From the NCBI RefSeq assembly GCF_001750285.1, contig NZ_MAMP01000024.1, forward strand, positions 248,001 through 312,000: DNA of 64,000 bases, given 5' to 3'. Source of the DNA: Domibacillus iocasae (lineage in GTDB: Bacteria; Bacillota; Bacilli; Bacillales; Domibacillaceae). Below are positions 44,983-53,595 of this stretch, piece by piece. Within the stretch, counting starts at the first letter, position 1. The number at the start of each line of letters is the position of its first letter. Made by a program: the position numbers and the translations under genes. The notes beneath the pieces are model-generated. The model worked only from the letters and a program-made list of their open reading frames with translations, had not been told where the DNA came from and searched no databases.

Positions 44983-46133
44983 TTTCCAAATGCCTGCTCA
45001 AAATCCCGAATCAAGTCATCCGGCGACTCCAGCCCAACAGAAAGCCGAAGCAAACCACCTGTAATTCCACGTTTATTCCGCTCTTCGTCCGGCATTGCCG
45101 CATGCGACATTTTCGGTGGATAGGACAAAATAGATTCGACCGCACCAAGACTCACAGCAAATACCGGGATTTTCACTTTAGCACTGAACTGACGCACTGC
45201 GTCTTCGTTTTCGAGCTCAAAAGATAAAACAGCGCCACCGCCTGAAGATTGCCGGAAGTGAACAGCATGTCCAGGATGTGAAACCAGTCCAGGGTAATAG
45301 ACATTTTTCACTTTCGGGTGAGAAGCCAAATAATGAGCGATTTCCGCCGCGCCCTTTTGCGATTGTTCCATTCGTACTGACAATGTTTTTAAGCCTCGAA
45401 GCACGAGCCAGCAGTCCTGCACGCCAAGCACCGCACCAAATGAATTTTGCAGAGCATATAACTTTGATGCCAATTCTTCATCCTTTGCAACCGCAAGGCC
45501 TGCCAGCACATCACTATGTCCGGATAAAAATTTCGTTGCGCTATGTAAAATGAGATCCACGCCAAGCTCAATCGGGCGCTGCAAATACGGAGTTAAAAAC
45601 GTATTGTCTAAAAACGTCAGACAGCCGTTCGCTTTCGCTAATTTTACAATACCATCAATGTCCGTTACTTTTAGCAAAGGGTTCGATGGCGTTTCCATAT
45701 AAATCACTTTCGTATTCGGCTGAATCGCTTTCGCTACCGCATCAAGATCTGTCATATCGACAAATGTATGATCAATGCCAAAGCGTGTTAATACCGACGT
45801 GACCATTCTAAACGTCCCGCCATATACATCTTCTGTTACAACAACATGATCTCCTTTTGAGAGAAGAAGGAATGCCGTCGAAATGGCCGCCATGCCGGAG
45901 GCAAATGCAAAGCCGCGAACACCTCCTTCTAATTCTGCAATGGCCGCCTCGAGCGTCTCGCGTGTTGGATTCCCGGACCGGCTGTAATCATACTGGCCAA
46001 ATGAATCAAAATCGGACTGATGAAACGTAGAAGCATGCTGAATCGGTACACTGACAGCTCCCGTATTCGGATCAAATTTATGATTATTGTGTAATAATTT
46101 GGTTTGAAATGTATAATCGCTCAATTTATTCAC
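44979..46133 (-). CDS. metC: Cystathionine beta-lyase
   Basis: PLP-dependent trans-sulfuration enzyme of 384 residues that splits cystathionine to homocysteine, pyruvate and ammonia. Seen: YDYSRSGNPTRETLE, ASGMAA, the PLP-binding Lys in SATKFLSGHSDV near residue 196, and LRLSVGLESPDDLI at the end. Second gene of metI-metC; its GTG start overlaps the metI stop codon (GTGA). A TTG three codons later (46124), eight bases after AAAGGG, is an alternative start. Confidence 0.9.
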   Translation of the reverse strand: MNKLSDYTFQTKLLHNNHKFDPNTGAVSVPIQHASTFHQSDFDSFGQYDYSRSGNPTRETLEAAIAELEGGVRGFAFASGMAAISTAFLLLSKGDHVVVTEDVYGGTFRMVTSVLTRFGIDHTFVDMTDLDAVAKAIQPNTKVIYMETPSNPLLKVTDIDGIVKLAKANGCLTFLDNTFLTPYLQRPIELGVDLILHSATKFLSGHSDVLAGLAVAKDEELASKLYALQNSFGAVLGVQDCWLVLRGLKTLSVRMEQSQKGAAEIAHYLASHPKVKNVYYPGLVSHPGHAVHFRQSSGGGAVLSFELENEDAVRQFSAKVKIPVFAVSLGAVESILSYPPKMSHAAMPDEERNKRGITGGLLRLSVGLESPDDLIRDFEQAFGK

Positions 46134-47230
46134 CCTTTCATTTTTTCAAATGCCTGTGCAAGATCTGTAATTAAATCGTCCGCATGCTCAATGCCAATCG
46201 AGAAACGGAGCAGCCTGTTACAGACACCATTTGCGATACGGATCTCTTCAGGAATGTCCATATGTGTCTGTGTTGCGGGATATGTAATAAAGCTTTCCAC
46301 TCCGCCGAGGCTTTCTGCAAAGGAAACAAGCTGCATATTTTGCAGAAAACCATTTACCCATTCTTCCGACTTTAAACGAAACGAGAGCATTCCGCCATGC
46401 CCAGGGTATAGCACATCTAAAATGTCGTCATGTGATTCGAGGAACGCAGCAATTTTTTGACCATTTTCGCTATGCTGTTTCATGCGAAGGCTGAGCGTTT
46501 TCATACCGCGGGCGAGCAGCCATGAATCAAACGGTGACAGAACGGCACCAATCGCGTTTTGAAATTCAAATACTTTTGCAGAGAGTTCTTCCCCTTTTAC
46601 AGCGATTAAGCCCGCCAATACATCGTTGTGTCCACCGAGATATTTTGTTGCGCTATGGAGGACGATATCCGCGCCTTGTTCAATCGGACGCTGCAGCACT
46701 GGCGTGTAAAATGTATTATCCACAATTAAAATAAGGTTGTGTTTCTTGGCAAATGCCGCTACTGCCGCAATGTCTGTTTCTTTCATAAGCGGATTTGTAG
46801 GTGTTTCCAGAAAAATCGCTTTTGTTTGATCCGTTATGTGATTTTCTGTTTCTGTTAAATCTTCGAAGCTTTCGTATGTAAAATCCAGCCCGAACTTTTT
46901 CCAGCCTTTTTCAAATAAGCGATAAGTGCCTCCATACAAGTCAGCTGATACTAAAAAATGGTCGCCCGGCTCAAACAACGACAGCAATGTATGAATCGCC
47001 GCCATGCCGGAGGAAAACGCAAAACCGGCGTCTGCACCTTCAAGGTCTGCAATTGCTTTTTCGACGACTTCGCGTGTCGGATTCCCAGTCCGGACGTAAT
47101 CGTAGCCGGTTGACATGCCAATTCCTTCGTGGCGGTATGCGGTAGAAAAATAAACAGGCGGATTCACCGCTCCTGTCGGATTATTTGTACGGTTTCCAAT
47201 TTGTGCAAGCTTTGTTTCAATATTTGTCAT
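46130..47230 (-). CDS. metI: Cystathionine gamma-synthase / O-acetylhomoserine thiolyase
   Basis: A 366-residue PLP enzyme that joins an acylated homoserine with cysteine to form cystathionine, or with sulfide to form homocysteine. YDYVRTGNPTREVVE, SSGMAAI and the PLP Lys in SATKYLGGHNDV are visible. AAGGGGAG precedes the ATG. Its leader carries a SAM-I riboswitch, so expression falls when S-adenosylmethionine is plentiful. Paralogue of metC next door. Confidence 0.92.
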   Translation of the reverse strand: MTNIETKLAQIGNRTNNPTGAVNPPVYFSTAYRHEGIGMSTGYDYVRTGNPTREVVEKAIADLEGADAGFAFSSGMAAIHTLLSLFEPGDHFLVSADLYGGTYRLFEKGWKKFGLDFTYESFEDLTETENHITDQTKAIFLETPTNPLMKETDIAAVAAFAKKHNLILIVDNTFYTPVLQRPIEQGADIVLHSATKYLGGHNDVLAGLIAVKGEELSAKVFEFQNAIGAVLSPFDSWLLARGMKTLSLRMKQHSENGQKIAAFLESHDDILDVLYPGHGGMLSFRLKSEEWVNGFLQNMQLVSFAESLGGVESFITYPATQTHMDIPEEIRIANGVCNRLLRFSIGIEHADDLITDLAQAFEKMKG

Positions 47231-47252
47231 TAAAATCTCCCCTTTTTATAAA

Positions 47253-47385
47253 GTGAAACTTTCATCAGCAGGGGGTTTACCCCGCTGATGGTTAGTTGAA
47301 CCAATCGGACTTTCACGGGCAGTTGGATCTCTTTACCTGTATTCTTTCTTTTACTCAAAATCTTAAGGGAAGCCTTACTGCCCGT
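47253..47385. repeat. Structured 133-base element between the SAM-I terminator and metI
   Basis: Three nested or adjacent stems are visible: GTGAAA/TTTCAC (47253-47258 with 47311-47316), a hairpin CATCAGC.GGGG/CCCC.GCTGATG (47263-47290) and a small TGGTT/AACCA hairpin (47289-47303). Overlapping the outer stem, ACGGGCAGT (47315-47323) pairs with ACTGCCCGT (47377-47385) across 53 bases. It lies inside the metI leader, after the riboswitch terminator. I recall similar sequences repeated in other Bacillaceae genomes, unverified. Confidence 0.65.
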
Positions 47386-47395
47386 AAATGTACGA

Positions 47396-47433
47396 TAAAA
47401 AAACAAGCCCCCATGGAAGAAGGCTTGTTTTTA
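47396..47433 (-). terminator. Riboswitch terminator of metI-metC
   Basis: Minus strand AAACAAGCC-TTCTTCCATGG-GGGCTTGTTTTTTT, directly after the SAM-I aptamer. Confidence 0.92.
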
Positions 47434-47441
47434 CACTTCTT

Positions 47442-47544
47442 CTCATCTTCCGGACGGTGTCGGTCCGCTGGATTTAGCACCTTTGCCGTTTTCGGCCGGT
47501 TGCTGAAGCATCGTCGGGCCAGTCCCTCCGCTTCTCTTGATAAG
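47442..47544 (-). ncRNA. SAM-I (S-box) riboswitch
   Basis: Minus strand aptamer from CTTATC (P1 5' strand, 47539-47544) to GATGAG (P1 3' strand, 47442-47447). Core sequences seen: AAGAGAAGCGGAGGGA, CTGGCCC, CAGCAACC and GGTGCTAAATCC, as in the S-box. It controls metI-metC: SAM binding favours the terminator downstream. Confidence 0.95.
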
Positions 47545-47570
47545 GTTTGTTTAGTTGTTCTTATTTTTTA

Positions 47571-47599
47571 AATGTACAGGAAAACAGGGCGTCTGACAA
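47571..47599 (-). promoter_or_regulatory. Promoter of the metI leader
   Basis: Minus strand TTGTCA (47594-47599), 17-base spacer, TACATT (47571-47576), about 20 bases before the SAM-I aptamer. Confidence 0.75.
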
Positions 47600-47604
47600 C
47601 CCTT

Positions 47605-47829
47605 TTATTGAACGAATTGTTTATCAATCAATGCAATGAAGTTCGGCTGCCTTTCAAAATTGCTGTTAATAAAATCAATGACTTTTTCATGGGCACTTAA
47701 AATCGATTGAATCAACCCGGTACTTTTTTCAATCAAGGTACCATTTACTGCAATTATAGAGTTTGGCCACGTCATGCTTTCGACAATGATCTTCGCATTT
47801 TTCTTCTCTGATAAAATGTCAGTAATATT
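47605..47829 (-). pseudogene. C-terminal relic of an ABC substrate-binding protein (NMT1/SsuA-like)
   Basis: An open frame of 74 codons with no plausible start, closed upstream by TAA. Its translation reads like the end of a nitrate/sulfonate/taurine-type binding protein: KIIVESMTWPNSIIAVN, then LIEKSTGLIQSILSAHEKVIDFIN, matching the family pattern of Trp-Pro-Asn followed by EK.P.L.....AH..A..FI. The N-terminal three quarters of the gene are missing. It lies just upstream of the sulfur-responsive metI leader, so a sulfonate or methionine-related transporter may once have stood here. Confidence 0.6.
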
Positions 47830-47988
47830 TTAAGGGACATTTTTTGCCCGATTCTATTTACATCTCTTCAAAAAGGCGATACAATACAAAAATAAATTTT
47901 CAGAAAATTTTTTAATATTGTCGATTCTGTATTACAAAATAAATCGAAATATCAAATCTGCACTATAACAGAGAGAAGAGGGAATTCA

Positions 47989-49248
47989 TTGACAAATTTA
48001 CGACAGGATGCACTTAACCTTCACCGCCATTACCAAGGAAAGCTGGAAACGACCGCAAAAATGTCGGTTACAAGTTTAAAAGATCTCAGCTTAGTCTACT
48101 CACCAGGCGTAGCTGAGCCTTGCCTTGATATTCATAAAAGCGCTGAAAAAATTTATGAATATACGATGAAAGCAAATACGGTTGCGGTTGTATCTGACGG
48201 GTCCGCTGTTCTTGGGCTTGGAAATATTGGAGCTGATGCCTCGCTGCCCGTTATGGAAGGAAAAGCGATTTTATTTAAAAACTTCGGCGGAGTTGATGCA
48301 TTTCCAATCTGCATTAATACAAATGATATTGAAGACATTATTAAAACGGTGAAATTAACCGCTTCTTCTTTCGGAGGCATTAATTTAGAAGATATAAAAG
48401 CGCCTAATTGCTTTATTATCGAAGAAAGATTAAAGCAGGAAATGGACATCCCTGTTTTTCACGATGACCAGCATGGAACCGCTATCGTTACTGTCGCCGG
48501 TTTAATAAACGCGTTAAAAATCGTGAATAAGTCTTTTCACGAATTAAAAATCGTTATTAATGGTGCAGGTTCAGCCGGTATCGCCATTGCAAAACTTCTT
48601 CATCAATTTAATGTGAAGAACATCATTATGTGCGACACCAAAGGGGCTATTTATGACGGGCGCGCTGCCGGCATGAATCCGGTCAAAGAAGAAATCGCTT
48701 CGTTTACAAATCCGGCTAAAGTCAGCGGACCACTTGAAGAAGTGGTGAAAAACAGTGATGTTTTCATTGGCGTTTCAGTTGCCGGGGCATTGACACCAGC
48801 GATGATTCAAACGATGAACCTCGATGCGATCGTATTTGCTATGGCGAATCCAAATCCGGAAATATTGCCGGAAGATGCGAAAGCAGCAGGCGTGCGTATT
48901 ATTGGTACGGGCCGTTCTGACTTTCCGAATCAAGTGAACAATGTGCTGGCTTTCCCCGGCATTTTCCGAGGTGCTCTTGATACACACGCCTCTGATATTA
49001 ATGAAGAAATGAAAATGGCAGCTGCTTATGCTATCGCTTCTCTTGTAGAAGATCACAAGCGGTCCGAAGAATATATCATTCCGTCCGCATTTGACCCGCG
49101 TGTAGCACCTGAAGTAGCTGCTGCTGTCGCCCAGGCTGCCATGGATTCAGGTGTGGCTAGAAAACACGTATCGATTGAATCAATCCGTCATAAAACGTAT
49201 CAGCTTTCTTCTCTGCAAGTACGCCCGGAACCTATGACAATATATTGA
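47989..49248 (+). CDS. NAD(P)-dependent malic enzyme
   Basis: A 419-residue malic enzyme that decarboxylates malate to pyruvate, linking the TCA cycle and glycolysis. N-terminal malic domain with YSPGVAEPC, the catalytic Lys region MEGKAILFKNFGGVDAFP, and metal site FHDDQHGTA; NAD-binding domain with INGAGSAGIAIAKLL at about residues 190-204. Best match in type is B. subtilis YtsJ/MaeB-like short bacterial forms. TTG start with AGAGGG upstream. The 159-base region between the relic and this gene is AT-rich with imperfect inverted repeats but no motif I can name. Confidence 0.88.
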   Translation: MTNLRQDALNLHRHYQGKLETTAKMSVTSLKDLSLVYSPGVAEPCLDIHKSAEKIYEYTMKANTVAVVSDGSAVLGLGNIGADASLPVMEGKAILFKNFGGVDAFPICINTNDIEDIIKTVKLTASSFGGINLEDIKAPNCFIIEERLKQEMDIPVFHDDQHGTAIVTVAGLINALKIVNKSFHELKIVINGAGSAGIAIAKLLHQFNVKNIIMCDTKGAIYDGRAAGMNPVKEEIASFTNPAKVSGPLEEVVKNSDVFIGVSVAGALTPAMIQTMNLDAIVFAMANPNPEILPEDAKAAGVRIIGTGRSDFPNQVNNVLAFPGIFRGALDTHASDINEEMKMAAAYAIASLVEDHKRSEEYIIPSAFDPRVAPEVAAAVAQAAMDSGVARKHVSIESIRHKTYQLSSLQVRPEPMTIY

Positions 49249-49252
49249 ACAC

Positions 49253-49280
49253 AAAAAACCCTGATATCAGGGTTTTTTTG
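49253..49280 (+). terminator. Terminator after malic enzyme
   Basis: AAACCCTGATATCAGGGTTTTTTTG, four bases after the stop codon. Confidence 0.9.
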
Positions 49281-49422
49281 TGCATAAAAAATGGTTTACA
49301 GCATATAAATAAAAAGGAATTGTAAATAAATATCATCTAAGTATTAAAGTTTTGTAAATTTTATGTTAAGATGTAAGAGTAGGTATTGACAAATAGGGAA
49401 CGGGGGAAGGAGTGAATGAGCT

Positions 49423-49698
49423 ATGACAGTAGCTGAATTTTACGGAGGAGTCGAGTATTCTGTCACGCAATTTGCTGTACAGCTTACAAACGAAATTGAG
49501 GGGAAAATCGCTAAGCGCGACTTGTTTTATAAAGATCAAATTATCCACTATATCGAACGCCGCGCAACACTTTTCATCCAATCTTTGACCCTCTCGCCGG
49601 CCGTTTCAGCCGTTATGAAAAAAGAAGTGATGAGCCACGTTCTTTTTAAGCTGAAACCGGTCATGAACCGTCATATCGTATTCCAACTAGTAAAATAA
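49423..49698 (+). CDS. Small protein of unknown function
   Basis: A 91-residue, probably helical, basic protein that I do not recognise. It has no cysteine, no signal peptide and only short hydrophobic stretches (TLFIQSLTLSPAVSAVM). GGAAGGAG precedes the ATG by about ten bases and a terminator follows, so it looks like a real single-gene unit. A possible promoter upstream is TTAAAG-17-TAAGAT. Confidence 0.6.
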   Translation: MTVAEFYGGVEYSVTQFAVQLTNEIEGKIAKRDLFYKDQIIHYIERRATLFIQSLTLSPAVSAVMKKEVMSHVLFKLKPVMNRHIVFQLVK

Positions 49699-49728
49699 AA
49701 AGCACCCCGCCGGGTGCTTTTTATTTTT
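49694..49728. terminator. Bidirectional terminator between the small gene and yuiD
   Basis: AAAAAGCACCC-CGCC-GGGTGCTTTTT between convergent genes. Confidence 0.9.
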
Positions 49729-49736
49729 GTTTATTC

Positions 49737-50243
49737 TTAATGTTCTCTTAACATAAGGCGTCGTTCGGATTTTCGGACACCATCTTCGATTTTAGCTGAT
49801 ATAACCCCCAGCAAAACGCCGAGCAGTGCACCGGCCCCTACTTCTACCGGCTGATGGCCAAGAAGCTCTTTCAGCTCTTTTTCGCGCTGTACGTATTCAA
49901 AACTTGGAAACTCGCCGGAAAATTTAGCAAGGTTGTCTTCAAGGTCATTAACAAGCTGAGCGATTTCTCCTGTGTGACGCCGGATTCCCTGCGCATCATA
50001 CATAACAATGACACCGAATACGGTGGCGAGTGACGTTTCCGTATGTCGCCAGCCTTTATTTGCTGCTACGTAAGCAGCTAATGCTGATACACCTGCCGAG
50101 TGGGAGCTTGGCATGCCCCCCGTTGTGAAAGCCTGCTTCAAGTCCCATTCACCACTCACTTTTTTATGAGTAATAATTTTCAACCCTTGTGCAATACCAA
50201 TTGCTGATAATGCCGTTAAAATGCCGCGATTCATTTTTTCCAT
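49737..50243 (-). CDS. yuiD: Divergent PAP2 family protein YuiD
   Basis: A 168-residue membrane-associated protein of the divergent PAP2 (DUF212) family, like B. subtilis YuiD. The conserved GGMPSSHSAGVSALAAY at about residues 42-58 and DAQGIRRHTGEIAQLVN near 85-100 correspond to acid-phosphatase-like motifs (PSSHS and R..H). Hydrophobic segments lie at both ends. Whether it is an active lipid phosphatase is not established. GAGGGG precedes the ATG. Confidence 0.82.
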   Translation of the reverse strand: MEKMNRGILTALSAIGIAQGLKIITHKKVSGEWDLKQAFTTGGMPSSHSAGVSALAAYVAANKGWRHTETSLATVFGVIVMYDAQGIRRHTGEIAQLVNDLEDNLAKFSGEFPSFEYVQREKELKELLGHQPVEVGAGALLGVLLGVISAKIEDGVRKSERRLMLREH

Positions 50244-50348
50244 TCATACCCCTCCACTCCACGGACGATTTTGTAAAAGCCCGTGAATCCATCTTCTTTT
50301 CTTTTGATACCCCAAAAAAGAATTTTATATGCAGTCATGAATGATTTA

Positions 50349-51248
50349 TTAGGTAGTGATGATCATGTTAATCGCTTTTTCATGAATCGAAACAGCCGCA
50401 GGTGTCATGCCGATTGATTCACCATCAATCATCACCGGAACGGGACGGCTCGTTTGAATGGTGATATTCTTCCCTTTTTTGTATGTAACCCCTGTCCGCA
50501 ATACAGGCTCCCCTTTCATGAGCAGGGGAAACAACTGAAAAAGCAGACGGCTTCGTTTGACGGAATGAACGAGTGTTACATCCAACACTCCATCAATCGG
50601 ATGTGCATAAGGACAGATAACAAGGCCGCCGCCGTACAGGGATGTGTTCCCGCATGCAATCATCCATGTGTGATCAGATACATACTTGTCGTTATCGATC
50701 GTCACTGTACTTTTAAACGGCTTGTAGCGGAGGATGGTTTCAAGTGCGCTAAGCTTGTAAGAAAGCCCTCCAGCGCCTACTTTGTTTAAAGGTTTTTTAT
50801 AAAATGATTTGGCGGCCCGCCCCGCGATTTGTGCATCGAGTCCGACGCCGGATACCGTTAAGCCGAAGCTATTATTTACTTTTAGCACGTCTAGCATTTG
50901 GGGCTTCTCAGCTAAAAGCTTTTCCACAAAAAGACGGGGATTTTTCGTCAATCCAAACATACGGGCGATATCATTTCCAGAGCCTGCTGGAAGCAGTGCG
51001 ATTGCTGTGTTGGAATGCACAAGATCCGGAAGGACGGCATTGAGCGTTCCATCTCCTCCAATGACCGCAATCGCTTTCACATTCTCTTCTTTCATCCTGT
51101 TCCAGATAAAATCACGAGCTGATACTTCGGAGCCGCCGATCAGTACATCATACAGAACTTTTTTCTTTTCTAATATTACTTCAACTTTTTTCCACAATGA
51201 AACCGCCTGTCCGTTTCCGGAAGACGGGTTGACAATAAATAGGTACAT
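50349..51248 (-). CDS. Diacylglycerol kinase family lipid kinase (YtlR/YegS-like)
   Basis: A 299-residue protein with the DAGK catalytic domain: FIVNPSSGNG at the N-terminus, GGDGTLNAVLPDL near residue 68, and LLPAGSGNDIARMFGL; the C-terminal half has the YegS-type beta domain with a conserved IDGVLDVTLV. It phosphorylates a diacylglycerol-type or related lipid. B. subtilis has several such paralogues (DgkB, YtlR, BmrU); YtlR is the likeliest by length. The ATG at 51248 with GGGTGA upstream and the family N-terminus MYLFIVNP sets the start. Confidence 0.82.
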   Translation of the reverse strand: MYLFIVNPSSGNGQAVSLWKKVEVILEKKKVLYDVLIGGSEVSARDFIWNRMKEENVKAIAVIGGDGTLNAVLPDLVHSNTAIALLPAGSGNDIARMFGLTKNPRLFVEKLLAEKPQMLDVLKVNNSFGLTVSGVGLDAQIAGRAAKSFYKKPLNKVGAGGLSYKLSALETILRYKPFKSTVTIDNDKYVSDHTWMIACGNTSLYGGGLVICPYAHPIDGVLDVTLVHSVKRSRLLFQLFPLLMKGEPVLRTGVTYKKGKNITIQTSRPVPVMIDGESIGMTPAAVSIHEKAINMIITT

Positions 51249-51324
51249 CGTTTCACCCGACCTTATCCAAAATACGATTTTCTCCATCATATCATGAAAA
51301 AAGACCTGTTGCTTTTTCTTTTGT

Positions 51325-51353
51325 AAAAAAAGAAGCCTCCGCTGCGGAGACCT
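51325..51353 (-). terminator. Terminator of the thi operon
   Basis: Minus strand TCTCCG-CAG-CGGAGGC followed by TTCTTTTTTT, shortly after the thiE stop codon. Confidence 0.75.
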
Positions 51354-51360
51354 CTTTCCT

Positions 51361-51990
51361 TTACTGCATTTCTTTTTTTAAGTATGCGGCGGCTTCAGCG
51401 GGATCATCGGCCATGCTGATGGCTGTAATGATTGATACTCCATCTGCTCCTGCTTCCATAACCGCACCCGCGGTTTCCAATGTAATGCCGCCAATCCCGA
51501 CGACCGGAAATTCAGGATAACGCTCTTTCATGCGTCGAATTAAAGATGTGCCTGCTACGGGACGCGTATCACTTTTCGTCACTGTCGCATAAATCGGACC
51601 TGTTCCAACATAATCTGCGCCGTCTTTGATCGCTTCTTCAAATTCTTCCATTGTATGAACGGATACGCCGACGATGCCGCCTTTTATTTTATCCCGTACG
51701 ATCGATGCCGCTTTGTCTTCCTGTCCGATATGAACACCGTCTGCGCCAATTTCGATCGCAAGCTCAATGTCATCATTCACAATAAACGGAATACCAGCTT
51801 CCCGGCATATCAATTGAAGCCGAAGAGCCGTTTCTTTTTTTGCTTCCCCTACCAGGGCTCCTTTTCCTTTTTCACGAAACTGAAACATCGTAATGCCGCC
51901 TTTGATCGCTTCTTCCAGCGTTTGTTCAATCGATTTGGGACAATTTGGCGTCCCGGCAATAAAGTAGACTGCTAACTGCTTATTGTCCAT
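51361..51990 (-). CDS. thiE: Thiamine-phosphate synthase
   Basis: A 209-residue TIM-barrel enzyme that joins HMP-pyrophosphate and thiazole phosphate to form thiamine monophosphate. Motifs: QFREKGKG (diphosphate site), VNDDIELAIEIGADGVHIGQED, GTGPIYATVTKSD and VVGIGGIT near the end. Last gene of thiW-thiM-thiD-thiE; its ATG overlaps the thiD stop codon by one base. Confidence 0.95.
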   Translation of the reverse strand: MDNKQLAVYFIAGTPNCPKSIEQTLEEAIKGGITMFQFREKGKGALVGEAKKETALRLQLICREAGIPFIVNDDIELAIEIGADGVHIGQEDKAASIVRDKIKGGIVGVSVHTMEEFEEAIKDGADYVGTGPIYATVTKSDTRPVAGTSLIRRMKERYPEFPVVGIGGITLETAGAVMEAGADGVSIITAISMADDPAEAAAYLKKEMQ

Positions 51991-52793
51991 TAATTACCAC
52001 CCCGCTGGCGATATGCCCAATGATTGGTCGGACCGTGACCTTCACCGATATAAAGGCCATCTTCAATTGCCGCTTGAATAAACTGCTTGGCGGTTTGGGC
52101 TGCCACACGGACGGAAGCGCCTTTGGCGATTGCAGCAGTCATCGCTGCCGAAAAAGTACACCCAGTTCCATGCGTGTCTTTTGTGTCGATTCGTTTACCA
52201 AGAAATGTGTGAAAGATTTTTCCATCGTATAATAAATCGATCGTTTTAGTTCCTTCGTCATGACCACCTTTAATTAAAACATTTTTGGGGCCGAATGATG
52301 CAATGATTTTCGCTGCTTCTTTTTTATCTTCTTCTGACGTAATCGTCATGCCGGCGATAACTTCCGCTTCCGGAATATTTGGCGTTACGACAAGCGCACG
52401 TGGCAGCAGGACTTTTTTCAATGCTTCTGTTGCTTCTTCCTGCAAAAGAGAAGCGCCCCCTTTTGCAATCATGACCGGATCAACGATAACATTTTGACAT
52501 TCATACTCATGTAGTTTTCGAGCAGCCGCTTCGATAATTTCAGCTGAAAAAAGCATGCCTGTTTTTAGCGCATCCACACCCATATCTGAAAGGACCGCAT
52601 CGATTTGTTTTTCTACTGCTTCGGCGGTGAGTGGATATACTCCATGGACACCGAGCGTATTTTGCGCCGTTACAGCCGTCAAAGCAGACGTGCCAAACAC
52701 GCCAAGCTCTTGAAATGTTTTTAAATCTGCTTGAATGCCGGCACCGCCGCCACTGTCCGATCCCGCAATCGTTAAGGCTTTACGAATCGTCAT
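51990..52793 (-). CDS. thiD: Hydroxymethylpyrimidine / HMP-phosphate kinase
   Basis: A 267-residue ribokinase-like enzyme that phosphorylates 4-amino-5-hydroxymethyl-2-methylpyrimidine twice. N-terminal TIAGSDSGGGAGIQADLKTF, VDPVMIAKGG, and the C-terminal anion hole DTHGTGCTFSAA are clear. It starts one base after the thiM stop codon, with GGAGG inside the thiM end. Confidence 0.95.
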   Translation of the reverse strand: MTIRKALTIAGSDSGGGAGIQADLKTFQELGVFGTSALTAVTAQNTLGVHGVYPLTAEAVEKQIDAVLSDMGVDALKTGMLFSAEIIEAAARKLHEYECQNVIVDPVMIAKGGASLLQEEATEALKKVLLPRALVVTPNIPEAEVIAGMTITSEEDKKEAAKIIASFGPKNVLIKGGHDEGTKTIDLLYDGKIFHTFLGKRIDTKDTHGTGCTFSAAMTAAIAKGASVRVAAQTAKQFIQAAIEDGLYIGEGHGPTNHWAYRQRGGN

Positions 52794-52794
52794 G

Positions 52795-53595
52795 TTACAG
52801 CACCTCCATTTTCCCGTTTTGGATGACTTCTTCCTGACCCGTTCGGTTTAATTCATTTAAAAATTGAACAGCAAATGTTCCGGGCTGATCTAAACCGGAT
52901 ACTGCGGCTGCCCGTTCTGCTGCGACGCCATAAAAGGATAATGCTGCTGCGGCGGCTTTCGAATAGTTTCTTTCAACCGCGCAAAACGATGCAATAACGG
53001 ATCCAAGCAGACAGCCCGTGCCCGTTACGCGTGTTAAAATCGGATCGCCATTTCGGACGGTGTACGCTTCCTGTCCGAAAACGACATCCTCTTTGCCGGT
53101 AATAACACATGTGACGCCTAGCATAGCGGCAGCTTCTTTCGCGAGTTTCCGAACATCTTCATTTCCGCCGCCATCGACACCTTTCACCTGAATCGTCCGG
53201 CCGCATAACACCGCAATTTCACCCGCATTGCCACGTAAAATATCAACATTTACTTCAGATAAAATACGCTGTGCGCTTTCTGTCCGGTATGGTGTAGCAC
53301 CAGCACCGACCGGATCAAACAAAACAGGAATGCCTTTTTCATTGGCTGCTTTTCCCGCCAAAATCATCGCATCTACTTTATCTGAAGTAAGTGTTCCAAT
53401 ATTTAAAACGACCGCCCGCGCAATCCGTGCCATATCCGCGGCTTCTTCGACCGCATCTGCCATAACGGGAGATGCTCCGAGTGCAAGCAGGCCATTGGCC
53501 GTAAAGTTCGTGACCACGGTATTCGTTAAATTATGAACAAGCGGTTTTTCTTTTCTTACTTTTTCGAGCAGCTTTGCTGTATATTCGTTATTCAT
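52795..53595 (-). CDS. thiM: Hydroxyethylthiazole kinase
   Basis: A 266-residue salvage kinase for 4-methyl-5-(2-hydroxyethyl)thiazole. VHNLTNTVVTNFTANGLLALGASPVM at the N-terminus, LFDPVGAGAT and VTGTGCLLGS are the family motifs. The start ATG overlaps the thiW stop codon (ATGA). Confidence 0.95.
   Translation of the reverse strand: MNNEYTAKLLEKVRKEKPLVHNLTNTVVTNFTANGLLALGASPVMADAVEEAADMARIARAVVLNIGTLTSDKVDAMILAGKAANEKGIPVLFDPVGAGATPYRTESAQRILSEVNVDILRGNAGEIAVLCGRTIQVKGVDGGGNEDVRKLAKEAAAMLGVTCVITGKEDVVFGQEAYTVRNGDPILTRVTGTGCLLGSVIASFCAVERNYSKAAAAALSFYGVAAERAAAVSGLDQPGTFAVQFLNELNRTGQEEVIQNGKMEVL

Noticed and set aside
47296-47571. 91-codon plus-strand open frame over the SAM-I riboswitch
   Set aside because: It is the complement of a highly structured RNA leader; no ribosome site.
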